A stretch of 45,020 nt of DNA from a virus, in the IMG/VR virus record IMGVR_UViG_3300020160_001711, positions 1 through 45,020 of that record; one strand, given 5' to 3'. The number at the start of each line of letters is the position of its first letter. The stretch's first letter is position 1. The notes under the pieces were generated by a model, which saw only the letters and a program-made list of their open reading frames with translations, was not told the DNA's origin and did not search any database. Made by a program: the position numbers and the translations under genes. This document shows positions 14,941-24,675 of this stretch, one piece after another.

Positions 14941-16542
14941 CTATTCAACAATGCTATATAAAACAGCATTCAAAACATTTTCTTCCAATTCATATATTTT
15001 TAAAAGTTCACGATTTATTACCGACGATTGAAAGTTTTCATTTATACCTACAATGCAACTCTGATTAAAGTTTTCGGCAGATAATTCCAAAACACTAGTG
15101 TTGTATATTTTTTCTATAGAAATAATATCACCTAAATAATTTTCATCTTTTACAAAAGTGAAACACACATTATTTTTTAAAAAATCTATATTGTGCAATA
15201 ATTTTTTAAAACTTTTTTCGTAAACCCAACTTTGATTCCATTCTTTTTCTTTGATCAAAACTTCATCCTTTGAATATACTTTAAAATCACTATCATTCAA
15301 AATTGTTATCAAATCCAACTCATCCGTATATATTAATATTTGATTAGCTCTAGCTGTAGAATTGTACATATAAACATATATAAAATCCGAATCTTCGGTT
15401 TTAGATATATTCATAAACCATTTAAAATGAGAATTTGTACCAAAATCAACAGCTTTTTTCCTACCTATAGATTTTGACATTTTACTATCCCATTTTTTTA
15501 TCAGACTTTTATTCGTTAACACATAGACGATATCTTTTTCATAATTTGAAAAATTCATATCTATTATTTTCTCATCAGATTCCAATATGGAAGATAATGA
15601 CGCGAAATCATTCAATGTCATTTTTTCATCTATTAATGACAAATTAAATGTGTAATATCCCTTATCAACTATTCCATAAATTTCATTTTCATTTTTTAAT
15701 TTTAAAGAATTGAAAGATGATATTGATTTATACAAGCTTATATTAGTTTCATAAAATAAAAAATTAAAATTTGAATTATAAAATTTAAATATTTTATTAT
15801 CAAAATCTTCCACTAATATAGTGTTCCTATATGTTGGGATTTTTTTAGGTTTTTCAAAACGTATGCTGTCGTATCTACCACCCTGACCTCCCAATATATC
15901 TAATAAAAACAATCTATTATTAAAAGGAGAAGATGTGTTTTTAAAAATATTCTCATTTGAGAAATATGACAACAGATCATATTTAAAAACAACATCTAAT
16001 TTTTCATCGGATATGCACAAGTATCTATCATCCAATATTGAAATTGAATTTATTTTTTGAAATGTTAATTCTCCAGATAATGCATCGACCAATGTTATAA
16101 TATTTGGGCAAACTTGACAAAAAGTTGTGTCATAATCATGTCTCAATACAGTGATAGCTGATATGCAATTTACAAACAGATAAAACATATTATCATTTCT
16201 ATAAACTACACCATTTTGTGCGAAGTCTAATGGTTTGAAATTGGCAGCTGAAAAATCATCAGAATTTGTAGTATTGTTGTATATACCAACTTTAGTTCCA
16301 GTAACTCCTATAAAACCATTAAAAGTTGTAGGTATTACATAATTTGGTATAGAACACCTACTATACAAATACATAAAATTATCATAAAGATGTGACAATT
16401 TAAAATTTATTGTTCTATGATAAGATAATTCGTTAGGTTGTATTGTTATTTGATTTTCACTATAAGGTAAAACGTCTAGAACATCAATCGTCTTATCATA
16501 ATCAAAAACGCTCTTTTCGAATTCTGAAGAAATTGTTATCAT
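14941..16542 (-). CDS. Virion-type beta-rich protein, unknown
   Basis: 533 residues, beta-rich with alternating aromatic and polar residues. The N-terminal region has ENQITIQPNELSYHRTINF then KLSHLYDNFMYLYSRC, a helix-containing block unlike the rest that could be the part built into the particle. From about 60 onward, units of 40-50 residues (GVVYRNDNMFYLFVNCISA, SISILDDRYLCISDEKLDVVF, NTILVEDFDNKIFKFYNS, DIVYVLTNKSLIKKWDS) suggest a beta-propeller. It overlaps the 1401-residue gene upstream by four bases (ATGA), so the two are translationally coupled and probably work together. No catalytic motif was recognised. Confidence 0.7.
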   Translation of the reverse strand: MITISSEFEKSVFDYDKTIDVLDVLPYSENQITIQPNELSYHRTINFKLSHLYDNFMYLYSRCSIPNYVIPTTFNGFIGVTGTKVGIYNNTTNSDDFSAANFKPLDFAQNGVVYRNDNMFYLFVNCISAITVLRHDYDTTFCQVCPNIITLVDALSGELTFQKINSISILDDRYLCISDEKLDVVFKYDLLSYFSNENIFKNTSSPFNNRLFLLDILGGQGGRYDSIRFEKPKKIPTYRNTILVEDFDNKIFKFYNSNFNFLFYETNISLYKSISSFNSLKLKNENEIYGIVDKGYYTFNLSLIDEKMTLNDFASLSSILESDEKIIDMNFSNYEKDIVYVLTNKSLIKKWDSKMSKSIGRKKAVDFGTNSHFKWFMNISKTEDSDFIYVYMYNSTARANQILIYTDELDLITILNDSDFKVYSKDEVLIKEKEWNQSWVYEKSFKKLLHNIDFLKNNVCFTFVKDENYLGDIISIEKIYNTSVLELSAENFNQSCIVGINENFQSSVINRELLKIYELEENVLNAVLYSIVE

Positions 16543-19500
16543 AATATATCAGTTAACGTATTAGAAACGTTATAATCTCCCTCCAAGTAAACTGGTTTAG
16601 AAACTGTATCTATCCATTTAAAAGTTTTCAATTCAGTGTAATATGGTAAATAATTATCCAATTTTTCTCTAATATAATTTTCCATTTCTATTCTTGTTTT
16701 TTCAGAAAATATTCCACTATTAAATATTTTTAAATTAAAAACATTTGATTTATATAAAGGTAAACCAAAATCAAAGGTTTTATCCATAGTATCTATGAAG
16801 CTTCTAGTTCCAGATGGCATATTATATTTTAAATGATTGGATGGATATACCATATTATAAAAATATAAAACTTGAAATCTATCCAAATATTTGTTTAAAA
16901 TGTTTATTTCTTTTATATTAAAATTACTACAAGTGTAATTACTCACATCTTTAAAATATTTAAATAATGGAATTCCGTTAAAATAATTATCACATCCATA
17001 AAATATTCTTCCTTTGAAAGTTTGACTTAAAGAATATTTTTTATCTTTAAAAGTCTTTCTTTCATATAATTTACCATCCAAGTAAAAATCAGCTACACCA
17101 TTCAAAGGATTTATTGAAAAACAAAAATGTCTCAAGCCTGGCGTGATATCATACCCGTTTAATATGAAATCGAGTTCTATACAATCTTCAGCATTAATCT
17201 TATTCAAAAGTTTCGCTTTAAAATTATAAGTGTAGTCTTTATATTTGCTCAAATATGCTTTATTAAAATTGTAACTTGTGGCATTTAAACTATTCTGAAT
17301 TTTATCATAATTACCATCTAGATCTATTATCTTTTGATTGTTATTTTCATCCAATTCTATTATAAAAGTTTTACTATCAGATTTTTTACAAAATAATTGT
17401 TTTTTCAATGTGTATTTACCATATTCGAAATTTTCACAAAAAGATAAATCAAAAGCAGATACCGTTTTACTATCTGTACCAGAAAGTGGTATAATTTGTT
17501 TTAATTGATTATATTTCGTATCGTATAAATTCAATTTACCATCATTGGTGCAAATGTAATAAAAATTATTATCTTTATCTATATTGTATGATAATATTTT
17601 AGAACTTGTAGTTATTATATTAGATAATGAGCTTAAAGATATTGAATATGAATATAAATTTTTATCATCATTCGTTCCATAAATAAAACCATTTCTATAA
17701 AAAGTATACTCCCCTTTAAAAAGATAAATATCACCATCTTCAGACGCTACTATTCTATTAATAGAAGATCCAGTATTAATCGTACTTTTTATATTTTTTG
17801 AAGTGATTACATTTGATAATAAATTTATAGATACCAATCCTTTATTTGTGTATACGTAACAATTATTATTATCATTTGTAATTGAATATATTGAATCGCT
17901 ATTTCTTTTCAAAGGTATAACTTCACCCATAGCTGAGTTTGAATCCACTATAGTTCCCTTTAAATCAAATTCTATTAACCTAAAATCTTTGGTTATCACA
18001 TGAATATTTTCCAAACCATTTCTCCTAGAAATCCCAGCTATGGCACATAAAGATAAATTGTCGGTAGATATTTGATTTATTTTTTTAAAATCATTATTAA
18101 AAATTTGCAATGTGGTGTCATTTATCTTGAATATAGAGTATGGTGTAGTATGCGAGTAATTATAAAAACCGAAACCATTATTCGTATAATTTCCAAAAAT
18201 CTGATTGCCACTTGGAATCGTCCAATCGTCTTTTTCCAAAAAGAAAGAAAAAGTTGCTATGTTATGTTCGTATTCGTTATTTGAATCTATATAACCGAAA
18301 GTTCTACCATTTAAAATATATGTTCTCGCATCAACATCTAAATCTTGAAATTTAGTATTTTGGTAGTCGTTTAATTTATTATAATATATTTTATCAGATA
18401 AAGATTCTTCTATTAATTGTTCATAATCTCTTTTACCTAAATGCATATATGCATAATAAGATCCTTTTTCAAAAGTCATGCTGCTTTTAACATCTGAGAT
18501 ATTTTCTTTTAAATCCAGACAATTAAAACTATCTTGATACAATATTTCTAAAGCTGTGGAAGAAAGAGCTTCAAACTTTGTAACCTTTGAGGGTTTGTAG
18601 TATCTATCAACCCAAATTGGTCGTGTATCTTCATTTCCAGCAGATAACCAAGTGCATAACCATTGACCAGTTAGTTCTTCTTGAGGATAAGAATAAGGTG
18701 TTGTATCTTTATAATTTTTTAACTTTTTCCAAATTTTATCACTGTTTAGTGGCGTGTTTCCACCAATTGCACCACATTCTGCTAATTTGCTTGAATTTAT
18801 ATTCAATATTTCATAAGGATATATGTTGTGGGGTACGTGGAAATATGTAGTTTTACCAGATTTAAATTCAAATTGATTTGTATATATCGAATATCCTAAA
18901 TTTATTTTATCGTAACCTAACTCTCTATAACCTCCAGTGAATATACTCTCATACTCTTTAATGTTCGTTTCATTTTCGTTTAAAAACACATTACCTCTAG
19001 ATTGTTCATTATTTTGATTTAATTGGTTTTTCAAACTCAACATGTTGACTGGAAGAGATGATAATATATTGTTTATAGGTGCTGTTAATAAAAAGTTATT
19101 AGAAATGTTTAAATAACTTCTATCATTTTCCACATTTATATTATTTTTATTATATGTATCCTCATAAGAAACCCAATTGTTTGCACAATTTATAGCATTA
19201 GGTTCTTTTATTTTTTTAATATAAAAATTGTTTATTTTTTTAAAGTTGTCAGTTTTATTCAATAATAATCTGCCATCTATTGATCTGTATAAAGAAAAGA
19301 TTCCAAGCTGTGTGTTTGTATATAAAATTATTTCATTACTTTTTAAATTATAATTAAAATCTTTATTGTATAATTCAAAATTATTGGATTTTTCACTTAC
19401 AAATTTTAAACCACTTAAAGATGGGGAATATACCAAATAATACTTTATCTCATTTTCATAATGAGATATTTGACATTTACTTTCATTTAAAAAATCTATT

Positions 19501-20744
19501 TCTAATATATTGTTTTGTGTAAAATAATTTTCTGTTGTTGAAACTGAAACAAAATTGGTTGAAAAATTCCAATATTTCTCACCATAATCATCCTTTAAAT
19601 AATTAAACTGCGCGTTTCTACCACATGATATATATTCATCGAAACCATAACCCAATTTTCTAATAGTAGTGGTGGAAGTTGGATATGTGAATTTATACCA
19701 AATAATAGCATCATACGAATAATATCCGTTAGTAGATGATGTTTCAGATATTATAAATTTATCCTTTCCATAAACAATAGAGTCTAAAGTTGCAGAATTT
19801 GGTAGATATGATTCTTTCCAATTTACACCATCTTCGGAATAAAAAACTTTATCACTAGTACCATTTAAAATGGCAACAAATCTATGCTCACCATATATTA
19901 CAGATTTTGGAGATATCGAAATATCTGAAGATATTTCAGAGGAATGCCAATTCAAACCACCATCATTCGAATAAGAAGCTAAATTGGAGTTGGATGATAT
20001 TGCTACAAATTTATCTTCTCCAAAAGTAACGGAAGCCCAAGAAGAATAAAAAGGCATGTAAGCATATAGGTTCCAATTAAAACCATCTATACTTGAAAAA
20101 ACTTGGTTCGAATCTTTTTTTATTGTTAAAAATAAATTTTTACCGAATGTTAAACAATCAAATCTACCAAATGGATTATTGATACCATCCATAGTCCAAG
20201 TTAAGCCATCGTCTTCAGATATTGCAACTTTAGGGTTGGCATCAATATCTTGAGATAGTGCCACAAACAAGCCTTTGCCATATATTAAAGATTTCCAAGT
20301 CGTGTTTAACGATAAATCCTTCTCTATCCAAGTTTTCGAATTTTTTGGCAATATATATGCTTTTGATGAATTTGATCTTAACATTACAACATTTCCATCC
20401 CCTTTAACTATATCCATCCAATCAGAACTTGTAGCTGGAGAAGAGTATGATTCCCAATTATTACTATTGCTGGAATGTAATGAGTAAATATAACAAATTT
20501 TATTTGTAAATTTATTATTTTGAATTAAAAATACATTCTCTTTCAAATGATCATTTTTTGTCAAAATATTTAAAACGTAATTGTTTATCTTTAAATCTCT
20601 TGCATTTTTCAAACTAGGAACTTTTGTAAAGTCCATATTACCATCTACACCAATACGTGTATTTTCGAATTTAACATTCGAATCTTCTTTGTATTCGAGA
20701 TCTAATGTCTCATAGCTCCTATCTGAGATAAAACGAGTAAGCAT
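16539..20744 (-). CDS. Very large fibre/adhesin with Asp-box propeller and LamG-like C-terminus
   Basis: 1401 residues. Residues about 80-375 form an Asp-box (BNR/sortilin-type) beta-propeller of roughly 43-residue blades. Repeats include ISEDDGLTWTMD, SIDGFNWNLYAY, YSNDGGLNWHSS and YSEDGVNWKES, each followed by a (V/L)-(T/I)-(F/Y)G(E/K)...F(V/L)A strand. The middle (800-1080) contains more propeller-like units such as NNCYVYTNKGLVSINLL. Near 1200-1330 a LamG-like segment shows FSINPLNGVADFYLDGKLYERKTF. The C-terminal KLDNYLPYYTELKTFKWI is a motif I associate with phage virion proteins. Asp-box propellers occur in sialidases and other glycan-binding proteins; I see no sialidase active site. 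A promoter motif precedes it by four bases. Confidence 0.8.
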   Translation of the reverse strand: MLTRFISDRSYETLDLEYKEDSNVKFENTRIGVDGNMDFTKVPSLKNARDLKINNYVLNILTKNDHLKENVFLIQNNKFTNKICYIYSLHSSNSNNWESYSSPATSSDWMDIVKGDGNVVMLRSNSSKAYILPKNSKTWIEKDLSLNTTWKSLIYGKGLFVALSQDIDANPKVAISEDDGLTWTMDGINNPFGRFDCLTFGKNLFLTIKKDSNQVFSSIDGFNWNLYAYMPFYSSWASVTFGEDKFVAISSNSNLASYSNDGGLNWHSSEISSDISISPKSVIYGEHRFVAILNGTSDKVFYSEDGVNWKESYLPNSATLDSIVYGKDKFIISETSSTNGYYSYDAIIWYKFTYPTSTTTIRKLGYGFDEYISCGRNAQFNYLKDDYGEKYWNFSTNFVSVSTTENYFTQNNILEIDFLNESKCQISHYENEIKYYLVYSPSLSGLKFVSEKSNNFELYNKDFNYNLKSNEIILYTNTQLGIFSLYRSIDGRLLLNKTDNFKKINNFYIKKIKEPNAINCANNWVSYEDTYNKNNINVENDRSYLNISNNFLLTAPINNILSSLPVNMLSLKNQLNQNNEQSRGNVFLNENETNIKEYESIFTGGYRELGYDKINLGYSIYTNQFEFKSGKTTYFHVPHNIYPYEILNINSSKLAECGAIGGNTPLNSDKIWKKLKNYKDTTPYSYPQEELTGQWLCTWLSAGNEDTRPIWVDRYYKPSKVTKFEALSSTALEILYQDSFNCLDLKENISDVKSSMTFEKGSYYAYMHLGKRDYEQLIEESLSDKIYYNKLNDYQNTKFQDLDVDARTYILNGRTFGYIDSNNEYEHNIATFSFFLEKDDWTIPSGNQIFGNYTNNGFGFYNYSHTTPYSIFKINDTTLQIFNNDFKKINQISTDNLSLCAIAGISRRNGLENIHVITKDFRLIEFDLKGTIVDSNSAMGEVIPLKRNSDSIYSITNDNNNCYVYTNKGLVSINLLSNVITSKNIKSTINTGSSINRIVASEDGDIYLFKGEYTFYRNGFIYGTNDDKNLYSYSISLSSLSNIITTSSKILSYNIDKDNNFYYICTNDGKLNLYDTKYNQLKQIIPLSGTDSKTVSAFDLSFCENFEYGKYTLKKQLFCKKSDSKTFIIELDENNNQKIIDLDGNYDKIQNSLNATSYNFNKAYLSKYKDYTYNFKAKLLNKINAEDCIELDFILNGYDITPGLRHFCFSINPLNGVADFYLDGKLYERKTFKDKKYSLSQTFKGRIFYGCDNYFNGIPLFKYFKDVSNYTCSNFNIKEINILNKYLDRFQVLYFYNMVYPSNHLKYNMPSGTRSFIDTMDKTFDFGLPLYKSNVFNLKIFNSGIFSEKTRIEMENYIREKLDNYLPYYTELKTFKWIDTVSKPVYLEGDYNVSNTLTDIL

Positions 20745-20748
20745 TTAC

Positions 20749-20757
20749 AATTATTTA
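20749..20757 (-). promoter_or_regulatory. T4-late-like promoter motif before 16539-20744
   Basis: TAAATAATT on the minus strand, 4 bases before the ATG at 20744. Confidence 0.6.
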
Positions 20758-20758
20758 A

Positions 20759-22537
20759 TTAATCAAGTTGAATTACCTCTATAGTTATACCACTTCCAGC
20801 AAAATATGGAGCACCTCCAGAAGATATTGTCAAACCATTATTAGGTGTTACAAAATTTTCCTTTTCGTAAAATCTTACATAATTTGGATTTATACTTATA
20901 CCTCTATATTCTCCATATATGTAAAAACCAGTATCCAAATATATCGGATTTTCGTTTATAGGAGGTTCTGGTATGTATGGATCTATGCTTTCCAGAGTAG
21001 ATTGTTGAGGCACTAATTCCAACAAGAAAGGTAACTCCACATCTTTAGATGGCACATTTGCTGATAAAACAAATGGCAATTTAGTATTAATATCACCTAT
21101 GAACAAACTATTATCGCTATCATCGTTTATAAAAAGTAAAACATTATTACTATTACCATAATACGGTAATGAATCCAATACTTTTTTATGTTTATAAGTT
21201 TCATAAATTCCACATTGAAAAACTGTTAAAGGAACTGTTAAATTTATATAATTACCATCTTCATAATATATTTGAAAATTTGGATGATAAAAAGTATTAT
21301 ACAATTCACTCGGATAATATATAGATTGTATACTACTTAGATTTGGATACAATATATCGTTATTCGACAATTGTGAGGTGAATGTTTGAATATCATTTCC
21401 ATTATCTGGATTAAATGTCAATTTTATTATTTTGGATTTGCTCTGATCAAAATCTGAAAAATCGAATATTACATTTGAATCGCAAAACACATAATGTCCT
21501 ATGTTTACATGTTTTATATTTTTTAAATCGTTATAAGTTGTTTTGAAATTACCACCAGATAAAGATGTTACAGTCGGTATACCTCCACTTAAATTCCAAA
21601 CTTGTGAAGCTGGTATGCTATATTGATATATATTATCGTATTGACTACCCAAAATATAAAATCTATCACCCTCTGGTTTAAAAAACATTCCAACTGGTCT
21701 ATTATCTTGAGCACTTATTGCGAAGGAAATATTTGTATAATATGCGGTTGTTATATCCCAAGGAGTTAATAATTTATATTCAAAAATTCTATATTTTTCT
21801 AAACCTGTAACAAAACATTCGGAACCATCAGGTTTAAAAAATAAATCAGAAGGTAAAGATTCCTCGCTTTGAACGGAAAATTCTTTCAAAGGATAGGTGC
21901 CTGTAGATATATCCCAAGGGGTTGAAAGTGCGTATTGATGAATTTTTTTGCTACTAACTCCAGTAACATAAAGATTTGTACCATTTGGGCTTATGAATAA
22001 ACCTTTAGATCCAGATTCGAATAATATTGGAAATTGTGAAGTATATGTTGATGTGCTTGTATCCCAAGGTATTGTTAAATTATATTGCATTACGGCATTT
22101 TTATTATCACCTATAATGTACATTTTTAATCCATCTGGTTTAAAAAATACACCAGTTGGGCTATTTTCTAAACTAGGGTTCAAATTTAAACTTTTACTAT
22201 AATATGCTGTTGAAATGTCCCAAGATAAAGAAAGATTATATGTGTGTACTTTGTCACTAACATTACCAACTACGTATATTGAATATCCACTATTACCAAA
22301 AAATAAAGATTGTGGATTTATTTCTCTATCAAAAACGGATTTAGTTTTTCCAGTATAACTTGTTACACTATACGGTAAACCATATAATGTTTCTTGAAAT
22401 AAAAAAGATGATGGATATAAAAGTGGATCTATGAAATAACCTCCAGAATAAACGACGAAATCATTTAAAGCACTGAAAGGTGAATTAGTAGTAGCTGATA
22501 CTTTTATAGTAAATGTGTTTGTTGTAGATTTCATCAT
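20759..22537 (-). CDS. NHL-like propeller protein with five about 50-residue repeats
   Basis: 592 residues. Residues about 65-310 hold five copies of a unit of about 50 residues with the consensus G(V/M)FFKPDG..(M/F)Y..G....I.QY.L..PWDIST..Y. Examples start near 74, 128, 178, 230 and 282, each with FFKPDG or a close variant and PWD(I/T). This is the six- or seven-bladed NHL/YVTN-type propeller pattern. A short region follows (GGIPTVTSLSGGNF), then a beta-rich C-terminus with QIYYEDGNYINLTVPLTVF. MM at the start is ambiguous; the first ATG is used. A leader of about 34 bases separates it from its TAAATAAT motif, one of the longer leaders here. It is likely a virion adhesin. Confidence 0.75.
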   Translation of the reverse strand: MMKSTTNTFTIKVSATTNSPFSALNDFVVYSGGYFIDPLLYPSSFLFQETLYGLPYSVTSYTGKTKSVFDREINPQSLFFGNSGYSIYVVGNVSDKVHTYNLSLSWDISTAYYSKSLNLNPSLENSPTGVFFKPDGLKMYIIGDNKNAVMQYNLTIPWDTSTSTYTSQFPILFESGSKGLFISPNGTNLYVTGVSSKKIHQYALSTPWDISTGTYPLKEFSVQSEESLPSDLFFKPDGSECFVTGLEKYRIFEYKLLTPWDITTAYYTNISFAISAQDNRPVGMFFKPEGDRFYILGSQYDNIYQYSIPASQVWNLSGGIPTVTSLSGGNFKTTYNDLKNIKHVNIGHYVFCDSNVIFDFSDFDQSKSKIIKLTFNPDNGNDIQTFTSQLSNNDILYPNLSSIQSIYYPSELYNTFYHPNFQIYYEDGNYINLTVPLTVFQCGIYETYKHKKVLDSLPYYGNSNNVLLFINDDSDNSLFIGDINTKLPFVLSANVPSKDVELPFLLELVPQQSTLESIDPYIPEPPINENPIYLDTGFYIYGEYRGISINPNYVRFYEKENFVTPNNGLTISSGGAPYFAGSGITIEVIQLD

Positions 22538-22571
22538 TAAATGTCATAAACACCATATTAAGCGTTATATT

Positions 22572-22579
22572 ATTATTTA
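22572..22579 (-). promoter_or_regulatory. T4-late-like promoter motif before 20759-22537
   Basis: TAAATAAT on the minus strand, about 34 bases before the ATG. It is one of the few copies that would leave a normal leader. Confidence 0.5.
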
Positions 22580-22584
22580 AACTA

Positions 22585-24675
22585 TCAATCTAAAATATAA
22601 AATGATATATCATCAATGTAAGCTTCAGTACCTTCATTATCAGAATATGGAAAATGTTGGAAAAAGTCTATCAACACTTTATCCACACTAGGTTCAACAT
22701 ACCAAGTTAAAATCTGATAAAAATGATGTTTCAAAATATCGTTTACATATACATATCCGTATTTCTCAACATTATCATAAAAATAAGTAATTTTATCCCA
22801 AACATTTATACCACTATTCCAATTTTTACTATAAACTTCATCAGTTCTTTCACAAATATCACCTTTAATAAAACTGCCATAATTGAGAGAACTCGTATTA
22901 AAATCCCATGTTAACGTATAAGTGTTATGTTGAGGGTGAACACCCCAATTTGAATGATTATAATAATCAAAACCTACACTAAAAATAGTAGGATATGATT
23001 TTTGTAAAGTATTTTTCTTCAATGCATAAAATTCAATAATAAATCCATTCTTATCATTAAAAAATTCTGAAGATAAACCAAATGTTAAAGATATGTTTTT
23101 ATTGGCAAAAGAATTTGCATAATATGAATAACCGCCACTGTAACTTTCATTGTTCACCACATTACCGTAATTTCTTATAATTAAAACTTCGTTTGTAGAT
23201 GCAGTTCCAGCATTTTGTGCAACCACACCAAAGTCAAAACCAGTACCCCAATACAACGTTTTATTGGTGGGTGGTGTGTTGTAAAAAACCGATGGTGGCA
23301 CATTTTGTGGGCAAGGTATAGTTGGGGTTGGTGTTGGAGTTGGAGTTTGTGTTGTAGTAACTGTAGGCGAAGGTGTTAAATACATATAAGTATGTTGAAC
23401 ATTTACATCATTTAAAATATCTTCAACCACATCATCTCCCCAAGATATATCATACGATCCTGTATTGTATTTTATATTAAATTCTAAAATTGTTTTACCA
23501 AAAGGATTGTCTATATCCCAAATATCCCAAAGAATGTATGGGGAAATATAAGTATGTTGAACATTTACATCATTTAAAATATCTTCAACCGCACCATCCC
23601 CCCAAGATATATCATACGATCCTGTATTGTATTTTATATAAAAATTTGAAATTGTTTTACCATAAGGATCGTCTATATCCCAAATATCCCAAAAAAGAGA
23701 AGGTTCGGGTGTCGGTGTTGGTGTTGAAGTGGATGTATTCGTTTGTGTTGGTGTTGGTGTTGGAGTTGGACATCTGCTTTCTAAAGGAGTTCTAGTTGGA
23801 CTTCTACTTGGAGTTATAGTGTTCGTAACTGTTTTGGTTGGCGTATTTGTTGGTGTTTTTGTTACTGTGGGTGTTTGTGTTCTAGTAGGTGTTTTTGTGG
23901 GGGTTCTTGTTACTGTAGGTGTTTGTGTTTTAGTTGGAGTTTGAGTAGGTGTGGGAGTATATGTTGGAGTTATTGAAGGTGTGGGAGTTTGTGTTGGGCA
24001 AATTGGAAAATTTTGTATAGCTGACAATGAGAACGATTGTTCGGATATACCTAATATCGGAGAACCCCCATACCCAGTATTAAAATAATAAAAAGTATAA
24101 ACATTATTATCAGAAGCTGATAATGTAACACTGTTTTTTATGAAAATTTCATTTTGACTGGATGTTATTTCATTCGTATTGGTGAATGTTATTTTGCAAT
24201 TATTAAAATTATTTAAATCGTAAACATTACTGACCTGTAATCCATTTATCCCCTTTAAGTAAACATTAAAGTTTGAAACGGTATTATTTAAAATAATATA
24301 ATTTCCATAATAAATTCCAGTATCTACTAAGTCGTAATTGTTAACAACGCAATAGTACTTTACAGGAAACGCCGAAACTACAAACGATTGAGTGTATGTA
24401 CCATATACATTTGTCCCAGATAGTTTGACGTAATATACACCATCATCGTTAAAAGTGTGTATAATGTTTTCAGAAGTATAATTAACATCATAACCACCAC
24501 TGACATTCCAAGCCCAAGAATCAACTGCTAAAATATTTCTATTAAAACCGCTTAATGATACGGTAAGCGGAGCAAATCCTTTTAATGTTTTATAAATTTG
24601 AGTATTATTAAATGTGCTAGACGGTGGAAATTCTCCATTATTAATCAAAGGAAAATATGTCTTCAAATTAATCAT
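22585..24675 (-). CDS. Adhesin with PKD domain, Thr/Pro-rich stalk and tandem 54-residue repeat
   Basis: 696 residues. Residues about 30-110 are PKD-like: [23 protein letters not shown], then THTF-type [17 protein letters not shown]. From about 225 to 320 it is almost purely Thr and Pro ([15 protein letters not shown]), a stiff or glycosylatable stalk. Then come two near-identical 54-residue units ([39 protein letters not shown]) and a second short Thr/Pro stretch. The C-terminal 230 residues are a single beta-rich domain, perhaps carbohydrate binding, ending [13 protein letters not shown]. The start has a consensus Shine-Dalgarno and overlaps the upstream gene by four bases. A bacteriophage fibre or spike that projects binding domains on a stalk is the simplest reading. 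Confidence 0.8.
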   Translation of the reverse strand: MINLKTYFPLINNGEFPPSSTFNNTQIYKTLKGFAPLTVSLSGFNRNILAVDSWAWNVSGGYDVNYTSENIIHTFNDDGVYYVKLSGTNVYGTYTQSFVVSAFPVKYYCVVNNYDLVDTGIYYGNYIILNNTVSNFNVYLKGINGLQVSNVYDLNNFNNCKITFTNTNEITSSQNEIFIKNSVTLSASDNNVYTFYYFNTGYGGSPILGISEQSFSLSAIQNFPICPTQTPTPSITPTYTPTPTQTPTKTQTPTVTRTPTKTPTRTQTPTVTKTPTNTPTKTVTNTITPSRSPTRTPLESRCPTPTPTPTQTNTSTSTPTPTPEPSLFWDIWDIDDPYGKTISNFYIKYNTGSYDISWGDGAVEDILNDVNVQHTYISPYILWDIWDIDNPFGKTILEFNIKYNTGSYDISWGDDVVEDILNDVNVQHTYMYLTPSPTVTTTQTPTPTPTPTIPCPQNVPPSVFYNTPPTNKTLYWGTGFDFGVVAQNAGTASTNEVLIIRNYGNVVNNESYSGGYSYYANSFANKNISLTFGLSSEFFNDKNGFIIEFYALKKNTLQKSYPTIFSVGFDYYNHSNWGVHPQHNTYTLTWDFNTSSLNYGSFIKGDICERTDEVYSKNWNSGINVWDKITYFYDNVEKYGYVYVNDILKHHFYQILTWYVEPSVDKVLIDFFQHFPYSDNEGTEAYIDDISFYILD
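23319..23383 (-). repeat. Second Thr/Pro-coding simple repeat
   Basis: A shorter low-complexity stretch coding for [19 protein letters not shown], downstream in the protein from the two 54-residue units, separating them from the C-terminal domain. Confidence 0.75.
23384..23545 (-). repeat. 162-bp tandem repeat, copy 2
   Basis: The nucleotide sequence is nearly identical to 23546-23707; for example the block TATGTTGAACATTTACATCA occurs in both, exactly 162 bases apart. It encodes 54 residues. Few differences and a whole number of codons indicate a recent in-frame duplication. Confidence 0.85.
23546..23707 (-). repeat. 162-bp tandem repeat, copy 1
   Basis: First unit in the direction of translation. 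It starts at the WDIWDID block just after the Thr/Pro stalk and differs from copy 2 at a few residues (for example DDPYGK against DNPFGK). Confidence 0.85.
23709..23999 (-). repeat. Thr/Pro-coding simple repeat
   Basis: Low-complexity DNA with GTTGG, GTGTT and GGTGT units on the plus strand, coding for about 95 residues of alternating Thr-Pro with Gln, Lys, Ser and Val. It also creates Gly/Val-rich open frames on the opposite strand that are not genes. Confidence 0.85.

Noticed and set aside
23729-23944. A Val/Gly-rich plus-strand frame opposite the Thr/Pro stalk
   Set aside because: It is the mirror of the simple repeat in 22585-24675; any low-stop repeat gives such frames.
23319-23999. CRISPR array or diversity-generating retroelement template
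   Set aside because: Repeats are simple codon repeats and a 162-bp duplication inside a coding frame. There are no spacers, no reverse transcriptase, and no A-specific variation seen.
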